A DNA stretch of 64,000 bases from contig JAVXUO010001228.1 in NCBI GenBank assembly GCA_033065855.1, forward strand, positions 248,001 through 312,000, read 5' to 3'. The DNA is from Escallonia rubra. Taxonomy: Eukaryota > Streptophyta > Magnoliopsida > Escalloniales > Escalloniaceae. Shown piece after piece: positions 44,646-56,685 of the stretch; position 1 is the stretch's first letter; every line of letters starts with the position of its first letter. The translations under genes were made by a program, and so were the position numbers. The notes beneath the pieces were generated by a model, which had not been told where the DNA came from, searched no databases, and was given only the letters and a program-made list of their open reading frames with translations.

Positions 44646-47600
44646 TCATTTGGCCTCGCCACGTTCAATACTATGCATTGCAGTTTCCTCAATTCCCTCC
44701 TTCAACAGTTTAATATCCTCTTCCGACAGACTCTCTTTCATATAGGGGATTGTCTTTGGATCCGCTTGCTTCCCAACCTCCAGTGCCCAACTGTATATTA
44801 CCATTCCAATAACTGCAAGAGCCATTCCAAGAATGTTCTTGAGTGTTAGCTCTGAATCGAACAGCAGCCACCCTAATATCAGGACACAAACAGTTTTCAT
44901 GTGACCCAACACCTGGAAGGAAGTTGCTGAAAAGCGTCCAATGCAGAGGTACTGGCTCATATTACAAAATACTGCTAGCGAGCATGAAAGCAGCGTGAAT
45001 AACTGCAAATTTTTACATGAAACACACAGCATAGTTCCACGATCAACTCACAATCACTAGGTATAAATTGGCAGTAAGTGGAGTAATCAATCAGTACTTA
45101 CAACTGCACCCGAAGAGAACTTATAGTTTGATACAAATTGGCCACTGAGGTAGTAATCAATGAAAGGACCAAGCACAAGAAGGGAAAATGCTTGTATTGG
45201 AGCTGTCTTGCTGAGCAATTCAAAAGAGCCTATTGAGTACTTTGTCTGTAAGGAACCAATTGACTGTTTCACAACAGATCATGAGACAGTCAGATTTGTC
45301 ATCAAATGCTGTAAAAGTTCTTGTTAACCTGAGAGACCTTTTGCCTATTGTCAATCTAGAGACATAATAACCAGGAAGCAACGGTAAAACTTACGCAGAT
45401 TTCTTAAGAATTTTCTTTTACCGGACAAGTGATAGACATTACATGCTGCTAACATCTTCTTTTATTGACTACTAATGTTCTAACATACTTGATGCTCAAT
45501 TTGCATCTGCAACGAGTATATCTAGGAACTGTCTGGCAAAAATTCACAACAAATACATAATTCTACAGTGACGCAGAACCGGACTGTTCAGTTTTATAAA
45601 TAAGGGCAGAGGGTCAAGAACAAATAATTCGCATCACCCGCGCAGGGGATCTGCTAGCTCGCAAGCTAGACGCTGCTACTTCATCGCAAGGAGTATGGTG
45701 GGGATGCTCACAGCCCACAGCACTCTCGAATCACGTCACACTCCTCATTGAGAAAGCTATCACTTGTTGCCCACAGAGGTATGTGATTCTACAGTGGGCA
45801 ATGAGAATGCTGATGGTTTTTAGATTCAACAGGTGACCTTTTCTTATCGGTCTCTGCTTTTCAAAATTATGCCCTCCGAGAGGTTTTCATGTGAATCTTA
45901 CAAGATGTGTTTCGGAAGTGGAGGCAGACTATTTTAGAAAATGCCGCTCCCGGAATCTGGAGTACTTGATTATAGATAGTGGGTCCTAATATCTCCCCTA
46001 ACATGGACAATGGTGGTGTTTGTTATAGGGACAATGGTGGTTGGTATGATGGTGATTTGGATTTAGAGGAGTGGTGGTACCATGGCGGTACCAATGTAGA
46101 AGGTTTGGTGTTCGGCGGTATTGGTCAGTGGTGGTGGTGGTTGTGGTTATCAGTGACTATGGTGGTTGGCGGTGTTCATGTGTGTTGGTCACTAGTGGTG
46201 GTGGCGACGATTAGTGGCTATGGTAGTTGGCAGTGTTGGCAAGTTTGGGTGTGTTGATCAGTGGTGGTGGCAGCTCGAGGGTCAGTGGCTATGGTGGTTG
46301 GCAGTGTTTGTAGTTTGGGGTTCGGAGGTGTTAGTCATTGGTGGTGGTGGCGGTCAATGGTTATATAATGGTTGGCAATTTTGGTGTTCTTGAGTGATAG
46401 GTGTTGGTGATGAAGATTAAAGGGAAGAAGAGAGACATAAAATGCCAACGAAAGTTGAAAGGTATATCTTAAAGACAGAAAGGAAAAAAAACCACACTGA
46501 AAACTGCAAACTCCAAAATGAAGTTTTCAAAAACAGCCCCCTCATTTAAAAAAACAAACAAAAATTGTCGGTAAAATGGCGATATTTGAAAACTAAAATT
46601 GTTTCAAACGCTACCGAAGAGAGCCAATACAAATGCTAAGCTACTTGGAGGTGGCCCCCTTCAGCACAGAGGCTACTATTGGATCAAAGATAATGACAGC
46701 AAGGGCATTTAGGGAGAGAGAGCATGCTGGAGTTTCCTTGGGAAGAAAGGATAGCTATTTACTAACAATACTTCACCCAACATTACTTCTTTTCCAGGCT
46801 ACAAAAGATAACGAAGCTAGTTGTTTTTATAAATTATAACTCCGAAGTGATTTTTTGGTAGGGGACAGGATGGGTCTTCAATCTACTTTAGAGGTGAGCT
46901 TGACTCCCCCATCTCCCACCACCCAAAAACAAAACCATTTTTAACGTTTAAATGATCCAATAAAACATCGCCCATGACAACAATCTGTTGAGTAGGCCAA
47001 CAATAAATAGCACACTTTCACACTGCCTCACTTTAAGCTCCAGGTTCGACATCAACGCGACAAAAACAAAAGGCAACCTAGTGCACCGATATAATCAAGT
47101 GCCACGCTGCACTAAAAATAGTTTTTTGTTTTGGTGGGGTTGGGGGGGGGGGGGGAGACCTTGCGAAACTAAAGCTTTGATAACATGTTAATTACTATCT
47201 ACTTTAGCTCTTAGGCTATTAGAGAAGGGCCCAAGATATATATATATATATCATGGACAAAAATTACCAGCTCCCTGTTCAGCAGAAAAAACATAATGCT
47301 TAAGTTAGAGAATCTTAAGCTCTAATTAATGCGACAACAAAAGACTAAGAGCTAATGCCTAACCTACATCATGGTTTAACACAAACATTTTAAACTAAAT
47401 TAAATACCGATATGGGTTCAAGTATTAATAGCAGAAACAACTTGAGTTTCTTATTTCAAGTTGTTATACAAGATAGAAAGATAGTATGTCACATTCTTGA
47501 GTTTGTAACTTAAAATTCTTAAAAAAAATTCCCTGGCATTTTGGTTGAATGGATACAAGCAGCTATCAATAGCAACAATATATACAGGCTGAGAAACTCT

Positions 47601-50600
47601 GTCTACGATCTGAATTTCCTTCTAGATCTCACCGCTCCGTGAGTTACATTATTTTCCTCTCTTCTATCTCTCCGAGTTTTACCTGTTAAGGATTCACAAT
47701 ATTGGGCTCATTCTTTAACAACTTAAATTTTTAGGGCATATTAACATGGTATCAAAGTTCTGGTTTCGCGAAATCGTGGGTTCAAGTCTCCGAGCTTGCA
47801 CTTGGTCCTCGTTATATTAGGAGGAAAGTACGCTTTGACCCCCACTATATAGGGCCTCAAGAAATTTGACCCCCTCCGTTTCAACTTGATGTACTTAACA
47901 CCCCTCCCAGCTTATGAAATACTGGACATCTTCATTGAGTCCGTAACAGTACCATTTGATGCGCAGTCTTATCAAATTTTCGGTCAATGCCATCTTTCAA
48001 CCCTTCACTTCCATGCCGTCAACCACCCCTACCCCACAGTCACGCCCCCATCCCGCATCACCCCACCACCCACCCCCCTTCCTCGTCAGCACACGTGCAA
48101 ACGCACCCACAAACCCATACCCGCACCCTTTGTTCCCATCACCGCGCACACACTGCACCCACAACCCCATCCCCATCACCGTACACACACCATCGACTTT
48201 GCACGCACACACACAAACCCATCGCCCACCCCCAGCACACAAGTAAAACCACTCGATCATCTACCAATTGTCGCGTCAGCCACCCACCACACAAGCCACC
48301 TACTCTCTTTCCCTCTTTTTCTCCGCCTATCACCACCAATCACCTTTGTCAACATGCGATATCGACCTTCATCTGCACCTCCAGCTTCATCTACATAACC
48401 GTCATCTCCTCCACCTCTTCGATCTCTAGCCACACGACGAGATCTAGTTTAAATTGGTATGTAAGGAAAAAGAAATAGGTCGGGGATTGGGGGGGGGGGG
48501 GGGGGGTTGCATCTGTGTTTTTGTGTGGTGGTGGGTGATAGAGGATAGGGGCGGCAGTGATAGCAAGCGGGGTTGGTTGACGGGGTGGAAGTGAAGATAG
48601 GCGGTAATATTGTCATTTTCTGGAAAATGTCAATTTCAACTGTGTTGTTCACACGTGGTTAAGATTAACATTTTCTGTGAATTTAGCGGTACTTTCATAA
48701 CTGGAGGGGTGTTAAGTACCTCAAATTGATGTAAAGGGGGTCAAATTTCTCAGCATCCCATGTAGAGGGGGTCAAACTGTGCTTTCCCCTTATAAAAGGG
48801 CAATATGTACCGATGAATTGTGCATTAATTTGTCTCTCCACGACCAATCGCGGGCTTGCATGTGAGGGAGAGTAAGCATGATATGTGTTGTTGGACCCGC
48901 TCTCTAACAGCTTAAACTTTTAGAGCACATGATAACTTGAAATCCTCGTCTCACCCTAAAGGTTCCTCTCAACCTTGGCCGTGGGGGTAGGGAGTTGAGT
49001 ATGGGGTCTTCCGCTCTCAGAGAGGCTGTTCCCTAGGGTCTCTTAATAGATTTGAGTTTTGTCACATTCAGTCAAGTTTTCTCTTCCCTTCGCTTCTCTT
49101 GATTGATTCGGTAACTATTGTCTCTCAATCGTGTTCAAAATCTTGGTATGGCTAGCCAATGTAGTTACATGCTAGCTTGGAGGTTGCTAATGGGTGCGAT
49201 ATCTAAGAGGTGTGAGGGTGGAAGGGGTCAGAGTATGGCTCTGGTGCATTGGATCAAGATTCATCATGAGGCCAAGCTTAGTTCACCGTTATGAAAATGT
49301 TCATGGTTTGCCGAGGATATTGAAAGGTAAGGAGACCTCAGTCCATAGTTAAGGTTAGCTATAGAGGTTCACAGGGACAGTACTGAATGTTTATTCCGGG
49401 GGGCCCAAAACGGAACACTAGAACAAACTACTCAGCGGCAAATGAGTAAGAAAATAAGCATTTAGTGACATAAGTAGAATAAAAGGATCCTTTTGTCAAA
49501 AAGTGGAGGTGGCATTGGTCCCCTAAGCCCAACAAAGCATCCACCCTTGGAGGTTCATTCTTGGATCTGGCAGGGGAGGAGCGAGATTGTACTGAGGTGG
49601 TTTTGACTTCGAGAAAGTTTAGAAAAGGTAGTACTGTTACGGAAATAAGCGGTTCATGTAAGATTGGGAAGCCGCATGAAATTTAGATGCCTGGTTACCT
49701 TTTTGGGTTTAAGCTGAATCACTATCAGCTCAAGTGTCTTAGGCCTTTCTGACGATCTCTGCTAACAGGCTTTTTTGTGGACCTTTGTACTATTCAGTAG
49801 TACTAGGGATTAATGTTGCACCTATTTCACATTCTAAATATATAATATACACCTACCAAACAACAAAACTTTACAATAATAAAGGATATGGAAGAAGTAT
49901 CATCCAAATTAATGCTTTTATATGGAAACACAATTCACTGCAAATCATGAAAAGCAGTATAAAACAAGATCTCAGCATTACCAGATGCACATCCTAATTG
50001 TTCTTCGTCTCACTGTATAAACTTCCACTATGTCATAGAAGGTGTTGTAGTGATCATATATGAGGCGTAGCATTCTAATTATTATACAGAAACAGAGATT
50101 TACAAACTCCCACTTCTCGAAATGCAGCAAACCAGAGGCAAGGGTTGAATTCAGTGGGGAACAAGATATTAGGATCAGAAGAACAATAAAGTGAATACAC
50201 ATCTCTAGGTAAACCTAACTAGAATAGAGAAAAGTTTGATTTACTCTAAACAACAAGAAAATACTGGTCACTATTAGAGATTAGATCCTCGCGTTTTGCA
50301 CAAAGCCAAATAGATCTTCACACGAGACATTTTTCATTCCACATTTTGTGTGTATATTAAGATTGCTTTCCAATTTACTATTAGCATATCTGCAAATCAG
50401 GAGAGTAAAACAGTGATAAGGAGAATTTAGAGAACTCACAATTTGCTGTAACGATGTAGACAATATTGCTACAACGGCACACAAAAAACCTTTCCCATTT
50501 ACTTTGACATCAGTCACCGTGCAGACACCCACACCAACCACCACCACCACCACAGCCATCTTGACTTCCCGTGAGTAATGTTTGCTGTGAAGAATCCACT

Positions 50601-52323
50601 CCATAACACAAACCACTGGTATCATGCTTAACTTTGAAATCTGCACCAGGGAAACTGATGTTGAGTACTGAACCATATTTTAGGTGTCAGGTGTGGCCTA
50701 ACGGGAGTGGGAGTAAGCATACAACAAGACTTGGTGAATAGTTGGCACCTGATAAAATCCTACAGAGTTTAGCATAAGGCTGAGGTTCATTCCTGTGATT
50801 GATGTATTGGCAACAACAGAGAACCACAGAAGTTCCCATAAGGGCACGTGCTTTGATGCAGAATATCCAGCAGCATTTGAGAGCAAACCAACCAATGCAG
50901 TCAGAGAGAAATGGAGACCAGTTAAGGTTGTGGCTGAAAAGGTAACAGAGATAATAATCTTAGTACCTTTGCTTTCTATTTTCCCTTGCCCTTCTTCGCC
51001 GGGTGGGGGGGAGGACTTAGAAGAAGACAACTTCAAACTTTGTTGTATATATAATTAAAAGGCTCATCAGACTTCGAGAGTGCCATCACAAATGATAGTT
51101 TAGTTACAAATTATGTCGAAGCGAAACCATTATACAAACAGCAATATTCAATACAACAGAAATCCTTCTACCTGACCTCGTCATTCTTCTATCCACAACT
51201 GAGATGGATCACCCTGCACTCAATAAGTTAGTCATGACAACTATGCTTAGGGATTTCAATAATGCCAATACTGTTCATGACCTTCGTAGAAGCACTGTGT
51301 ACTAAGTACTACTAACCCTCAAAGATGCAAATAAAAAACTTCAATTCTTTTTTTCTTTTGTTATTTGCGCTTGATAATTATTTGCTTTCAAAGACATGTC
51401 TCACCCGCCCTGTCGTGTTTCATTGCTAGTTGCTACTTTTTCTCCCAATCTTGATCCATTTCTATTGCAGATTAACTTTTTAATTTTCGCTGTTCAAACT
51501 CTAGGCTTCTGCCAACCAGGAATCCAACTGTTTTGGTTTACTTAGTAAGGTACTGGTCTCATACATATCTCTCACATTTTCCATGTCAGTCAAACTCTAC
51601 TCTATGCATCACTCCTTCTCGGGACTTGGTACTAGCATTGTGATCACATCTAGGAGCTGGCGGCTCAATTGTGATGAAACAAGGCAAGATCTGCAATACT
51701 AGAGTTAGGGGTCTTGCGTGTCTAATTTATCAAATACCTCATTGTTTAGGGGTAGTGGTGATGCAATACAGGGAGGTGTACTCCTTTTTCCTAATCTGTT
51801 ACTTTGGAAATTCGAGAAGAAAACAGAAAGACAAAAGAGAGAGCATGTGAATTGCGGCCAAAAGAAAAGATTTATGTAACAAAAAAGAAATTGATTCGCT
51901 TCTTGCTTCTTGCTTCTTTTCATTTGGCATCCATTGCCCAATCAAAAAACACAAACACATCCACGTAATCACGCGTACATAAACAAACGAAGTACAATAA
52001 CTAAGACCATAAGAATATCAGCACTTGGATAAAGTCATCAAGCATGACGTTGATTTGACTGGTTAATTCAATAAGCGAAGAGCAGATGAGTGTAAAGTAA
52101 AGTTGTTCTCAATTAGCAACACCTAAAAGTAGGATTCTAATAGGCAACAAAACGGGAGATTGTAGATCTGAGGAAAAGGGGGAAGAAAGAGAATCTGACC
52201 GAAGCAGAAGGCATAGCCGGCGGGGGACATAAGCTGCTTGTTTGCCATGATAATGCCGACGGAGCTTACAACGTTCATAGCCCAGGCGCCTACATCCGAC
52301 ACACCCGCCGATTTCTTCTCCAT
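44646..52323 (-). CDS. URGT: UDP-rhamnose/UDP-galactose transporter (URGT family), five coding exons
   Basis: Coding exons in transcript order: 52323-52200, 50933-50749, 50640-50440, 45263-45102 and 45002-44646. GT/AG borders and phases agree and give 342 residues, the usual URGT length. It is a ten-helix-type nucleotide-sugar transporter of the TPT/DMT superfamily that imports UDP-rhamnose and UDP-galactose into the Golgi for cell-wall polysaccharide synthesis. Diagnostic stretches are [80 protein letters not shown] and [20 protein letters not shown]. The C-terminus is short and charged. A URGT4-type (At4g39390) identity fits the chromosome-4 context but is inferred. The 5.2-kb intron 3 is swollen by repeats. 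The promoter side is tandemly duplicated. Confidence 0.93.
46020..46400. repeat. GTGG-rich degenerate tandem repeat in URGT intron 3
   Basis: About four units of roughly 75-80 bp with GTGGTGGTGG, then TCAGTGGCTATGGTGGTTGG and CAGTGTT. Translated frames here (W/G/V-rich) are products of the repeat and not genes. Confidence 0.75.
47684..48936 (+). mobile_element. TRIM-like miniature LTR element split by a MULE
   Basis: The left LTR-like repeat of about 63 bp (47684-47746) starts TGTTAAGG, ends TTAACA, and is directly followed by TGGTATCAAAG, a tRNA-iMet primer-binding site with one change. The right repeat (about 48886-48936) carries CTCTAACAGCTTAAAC and TTTTAGAGCACAT, matching TTTAACAACTTAAA and TTTTTAGGGCAT of the left one. 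A GTGAGGGAGAG purine tract lies just before it. Removing the nested MULE leaves an element of only about 275 bp. Lies in URGT intron 3. Confidence 0.65.
47821..48789. mobile_element. Non-autonomous MULE with long inverted repeats, nested in the TRIM
   Basis: A 969-bp element. The left end GAGGAAAGTACGCTTTGACC matches the right end in reverse complement, GGGGAAAGCACAGTTTGACC. Similarity continues for about 95 bp, through AAATTTGACCCCCT and GTACTTAACACCCCTCC. Flanks TTATATTAG (47812-47820) and TTATAAAAG (48790-48798) are a 9-bp target duplication with two mismatches. The interior is C/A-rich (CACCCACA blocks, 48000-48300) and ends in a long G-run at about 48490-48506. The P/H/T-rich frames there look compositional; no captured gene is identifiable. 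Confidence 0.8.
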
Positions 52324-52330
52324 TACTGTA

Positions 52331-52660
52331 CTGCAATGCCCTGCCCTGTTAGCAGAGTAGTGATCAGTTATCAAAACCCCCCCTAACAGGATAACACACA
52401 CACACACACACACAGAGAGGGAGATTTGGGTTACAGTTGTTGTCGTAGTTGTAATTTAAGAGAAGAAATGAAAGGAGAAGAAAAGTCTTACTCCTGAATC
52501 CGGATGGACTGCAAAAGGGCACTGTGTGTGATCTACGGTAGTAGGAACTAGGAATAGATTAGCGCCGCGGATAGTCACACACACCTTTGGATTGGGGGAG
52601 GCTATTTTTAGTTACACAAAGTGAGAGGGGGAGGGGGAGGGGGAGGGGGAGGGGGAAGAT
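52331..52660 (-). promoter_or_regulatory. Putative 5' UTR intron, first exon and core promoter of URGT
   Basis: Minus-strand reading suggests an acceptor GCATTGCAG just before 52330 and a donor A|GTAAGA at 52492/52491, giving a 161-bp intron in the 5' UTR. The non-coding first exon would lie upstream of about 52493. An imperfect (CA)n tract (52395-52412) lies inside the intron. A (GAGGGG)n tract (52627-52657) lies upstream of the exon. The transcription start is not fixed by sequence alone. Confidence 0.5.
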
Positions 52661-54581
52661 TCCCCGAATAAAAAGTGTTTAATTACCTTGCTCTCTCAGC
52701 AACATGCCATGTTCCCCCATATGGATATTTTCCTTTCCCACCTTTACGTCTGCTCTTCGCATCTCCTTCCACCCACGTTGACCAGACCAGATCTCGGAAC
52801 TTCTAATATGCATAATTATTACATATTATTATTACATCATGTTCGATCATAGATATATTCTCCTTTCCTTTTTCTATTCTTTGTTGAGTGCACAGCTTTC
52901 TTACCTTTCCAGAGGCGAGGCTTGACTCGGTGTTTCCGGCACCGATTTGGCTTCTTTCCGTAACGCTGTAATTTATTTGTTTACTTTGTTAAGCAACATT
53001 ACTTAATTACATTAATAAGATAAGATTATAACCTCTTTGCCAGCCTTTACATTAGTTAGCCATACTTGTACCCTCCCTCATGACACCAAGAATATTCGGT
53101 ACGCATGAATGATCACGCACCGAATATGACGCTGGTAATTTTCACAAGTGTATTGTTTTCTCTTCATCTCCCAACTCTTCCTCTTTTTTTTTTTTTTTTT
53201 TTTTCCAAAACGTATAATGAAGAGAAACATATACTGCAATTTGTAAATAATAGGATTATTTGCAAACTAGACTGTGACTTAAACTCTGGCGAAAGAAAGT
53301 TACAAACATCGAGCCTTGATATTTCTAGTGCATGGAAGATTAAGATATAGCTTTCATTGTGTATCATTAAAGCCTAGTGTCCGGTCAAAAAACATGCATA
53401 GATGAGGAAACATTTACCATATATTAGAATTAATTACAAACCTTATGTATAGTTGATATGGGAATGTATGATCGATAAAGTGTTCATTCATCTCCGATCT
53501 CTTCTTTAATCCTCTCTTTATTGCACAATAGTTGACTAGTCACTGGTCTTGATTGATATTTTCTTTATTGCACAATATTTGACTAGGCACTTATCTTAAC
53601 TGATTCTTTCCTTATTGTAAAATAGTAAACTTTGTACCGATGTTGATTGATCATTTCCTTATTGTACAATAGTTTACTAGGCACTAATTTTATATAGTTG
53701 ACTGGGCATTGATTATGTAATTCATTCTTTATAAGGATTTGACACTAGTATATAAGATATATTTTGTGATTAATGAAATCATTCGACTTATGAATAGTTG
53801 ACTAGGCATTGATTATGGAATTTGTTCCTTATAAGAGTTATCGAATATGTGATCTTGAAGATAAACATATCTACATCGCTCAAGATGTGACCTTTTATGA
53901 AGATTATTCTCCATTTCAAGTGGTCAACCCCATTCAACTCCTTGGGACAGTCTATTCTGGAAACCGAGAACACGGAAGCGGCCAAGTTGATTCTTAGGGT
54001 TCATAAGCCATAGCTATCAGTGAGCCGCAAATATTTTGGGCGCCCAAATGAACTCGTCAAACAGCCAAGTGGATGCGTTAAAACCCACTTCCATGGACAA
54101 TAGCCACGATATACATGTGGACAACAAAAACGTGTAACAATGATTTTTGTCCAAATCCGAGTGTTTTAGACCAGCAATAATGGGTAACTCCTCAACTAGA
54201 TTCTCTTCCTCAAGTTTGGTCTACGGTCCCAACAAAGCGTGTTCGTCAGTTATCTCGGAATCTCACTGACTATGATTTTATTTTGCCCTCATCTCTCTCC
54301 TCTTCGCACTCTACTGCGCAATCAGTTAACTCAACGGTATTTCCTTTATCCCAAACAGTCTCATATTACGCTTTTTCTAACGATCATATTGTCTTCTTAG
54401 CGGCCATCTCATTCGCGATGAGCCAAAATCATTATCTCAGGCAATCAAACATAGTCATCAGCGCGAAGCTATGGCCAAGGAGATTTCAGCCCTTAAATAG
54501 AACAAAACATGGGTATTAATAACTCTTCTGCCAGGGAAACGCACTATTATTCAAAGTGGGTTTATAAAGGGAAATACAATC
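52478..54581. repeat. 2.1-kb tandem duplication, copy proximal to URGT
   Basis: Starts AAGAAAAGTCTTACTCC and runs through the URGT first exon and promoter region, the spacer and a Copia fragment to AATCCGG. The next base pairs restart the same sequence. Copies differ by few substitutions and small indels. Confidence 0.93.
53505..54581 (+). mobile_element. Truncated Copia fragment (copy 1)
   Basis: LTR-derived sequence (TTATTGCACAATAGTTGACT blocks, 53515-53835) runs straight into the end of integrase (YRICDLEDKHIYIAQDVTFY, from about 53832). The start of the reverse transcriptase region follows, and the segment ends at the duplication junction. The primer-binding site, gag and most of integrase are deleted. 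Confidence 0.75.
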
Positions 54582-56685
54582 CGGAAGAAAAGTCTTACTC
54601 CTGAATCCGGATGGACTGCAAAAGGCACTGTGATCTACGGTAGTAGGAACTAGGAATAGAATAGCGCGGCGGATAGTCACACCTTTGGATTGGGGGAGGC
54701 TATTTTTAGTTACACAAAGTGAGAGGGGAGGGGGAGGGGGAGGGGGAAGATTCCCCGAATATAAAGTGTTTAATTACCTTGCTCTCTCAGCAACAGGCCA
54801 TGTTCCCCCATATGGATATTTTCCTTACCCACCGTTACGTCTGCTCTTCGCATCTCCCTTCCACCCACGTTGACCAGACCAGATCTCGGAACTTCTAATA
54901 TGCATAATTATTACATATTATTATTACATCATGTTCGATCATAGATATATTCTCCTTTCCTTTTTCTATTCTTTGTTGAGTGCACAGCTTTCTTACCTTT
55001 CCAGAGGCGAGGCGAGGCGAGGCTTGGCTCGGCTCGGTGTTTCCGGCACCGATTTGGCTTCTTTCCGTAACACGCTGTAATTTGTTTGTTTACTTTGTTA
55101 AGCAACATTACTTAATTACATTAATAAGATAAGATTATAACCTCTTTGCCAGCCTTTACATTAGTTAGCCATACTTGTACCCTCCCTCATGACACCAAGA
55201 ATATTCGGCACGCATGAATGATCACGCACCGAATATGACGCTGGTAATTTTCACAAGTGTATTGTTTTCTCTTCATCTCCCATCTCTTCTTTTTTTTTTT
55301 TTTGCCAAAAAGTATAATGAAGAGAAACATGTACTGCAATTTGTAAATAATAGGATTATTTGCAAACTCGACTGTGACTTAAAAACTCTGGCGAAAGAAA
55401 GTTACAAACATCGAGCCTTGATATTTCTAGTGCATGGAAGATTAAGATATAGCTTTCATTGTGTATCATTAAAGCCTAGTGTCCGGTCAAAAAACATGCA
55501 TAGATGAGGAAACATTTACCGGATATTAGAATTAATTACAAACCTTATGTATAGTTGATATGGGAATGTATGATCGATAAAGTGTTCATTCATCTCCGAT
55601 CTCTGCTTTAATCCTCTCCTTATTGCACAATAGTTGACCAATCACTGGTCTTGATTGATCTTTTCTTTATTGCACAATATTTGACTAGGCACTGATCTTA
55701 ACTGATTCTTTCCTTATTGTAAAATAGTAAACTTTGTATTGATGTTGATTGATCATTTCCTTATTGTACAGTAATTTACTAGGCACTAATTTTATATAGT
55801 TGACTGGGCATTGATTATGTAATTCATTCCTTATAAGGATTTGGCACTAGTATATAAGATATATTTTGTGATTTAATGAAATCATTCCACTTATGAATAG
55901 TTGACTAGGCATTGATTATGGAATTTGTTCCTTATAAGAGTTATCAAATATGTGATCTTGAAGATAAACATATCTACATCGCTCAAGATGTGACCTTTTA
56001 TGAAGATTATTCTCCATTTCAAGTGGTCAACCCCATTCAACTCCTTGGGACAGACTATTCTGGAAACCGACAACAAGGAAGCGGCCAAGTTGATTCTCAT
56101 AAGCCATATCTATCAGTGAGCCGCAAATATTTTGGCCGCCCAGATGAACTCGTCAACAGCCAAGTGGATGCGTTAAAACCCACTTCCATGGACAATAGCC
56201 ACGATATACATGTGGACAACAAAAACGTGTAACAATGATTTTTGTCCAAATCCGAGTGTTTTAGACCAGCAATAATGGGTAACTCCTCAACTAGATTCTC
56301 TTCCTCAAGTTTGGTCTACGGTCCCAACAAAGCGTGTTCGTCAGTTATCTCGGAATCTCACTGACTATGATTTTATTTTGCCCTCATCTCTCTCCTCTTC
56401 GCACTCTACTGCGCAATCAGTTAACTCAACGGTATTTCCTTTATCCCAAACAGTCTCATATTACGCTTTTTCTAACGATCATATTGTCTTCTTAGCGGCC
56501 ATCTCATTCGCGATGAGCCAAAATCATTATCTCAGGCAATCAAACATAGTCATCAGCGCGAAGCTATGGCCAAGGAGATTTCAGCCCTTAAATAGAACAA
56601 AACATGGGTATTAATAACTCTTCTGCCAGGGAAACGCACTATTATTCAAAGTGGGTTTATAAAGGGAAATACAATCCGGATGACA
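54582..56685. repeat. 2.1-kb tandem duplication, distal copy
   Basis: Second copy of 52478-54581, including another copy of the URGT first exon with donor and of the GAGGGG tract. It continues without a break into Copia reverse transcriptase at 56686, so the pre-duplication order was URGT promoter, spacer, Copia. Confidence 0.93.

Noticed and set aside
45979-46257. Tryptophan/glycine-rich plus-strand frame
   Set aside because: Product of a GTGG-rich tandem repeat in the URGT intron, without start-site or family support.
47886-48478. Long proline/histidine/threonine-rich frames
   Set aside because: Three overlapping frames on one strand and two on the other are all open because of CACCCA composition. 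They lie inside a MULE and resemble no protein family.
54283-54519. Serine-rich 78-residue frame, present again at 56378-56614
   Set aside because: Identical because it lies in the 2.1-kb tandem duplication. It is spacer between Copia integrase and reverse transcriptase, not a separate gene.
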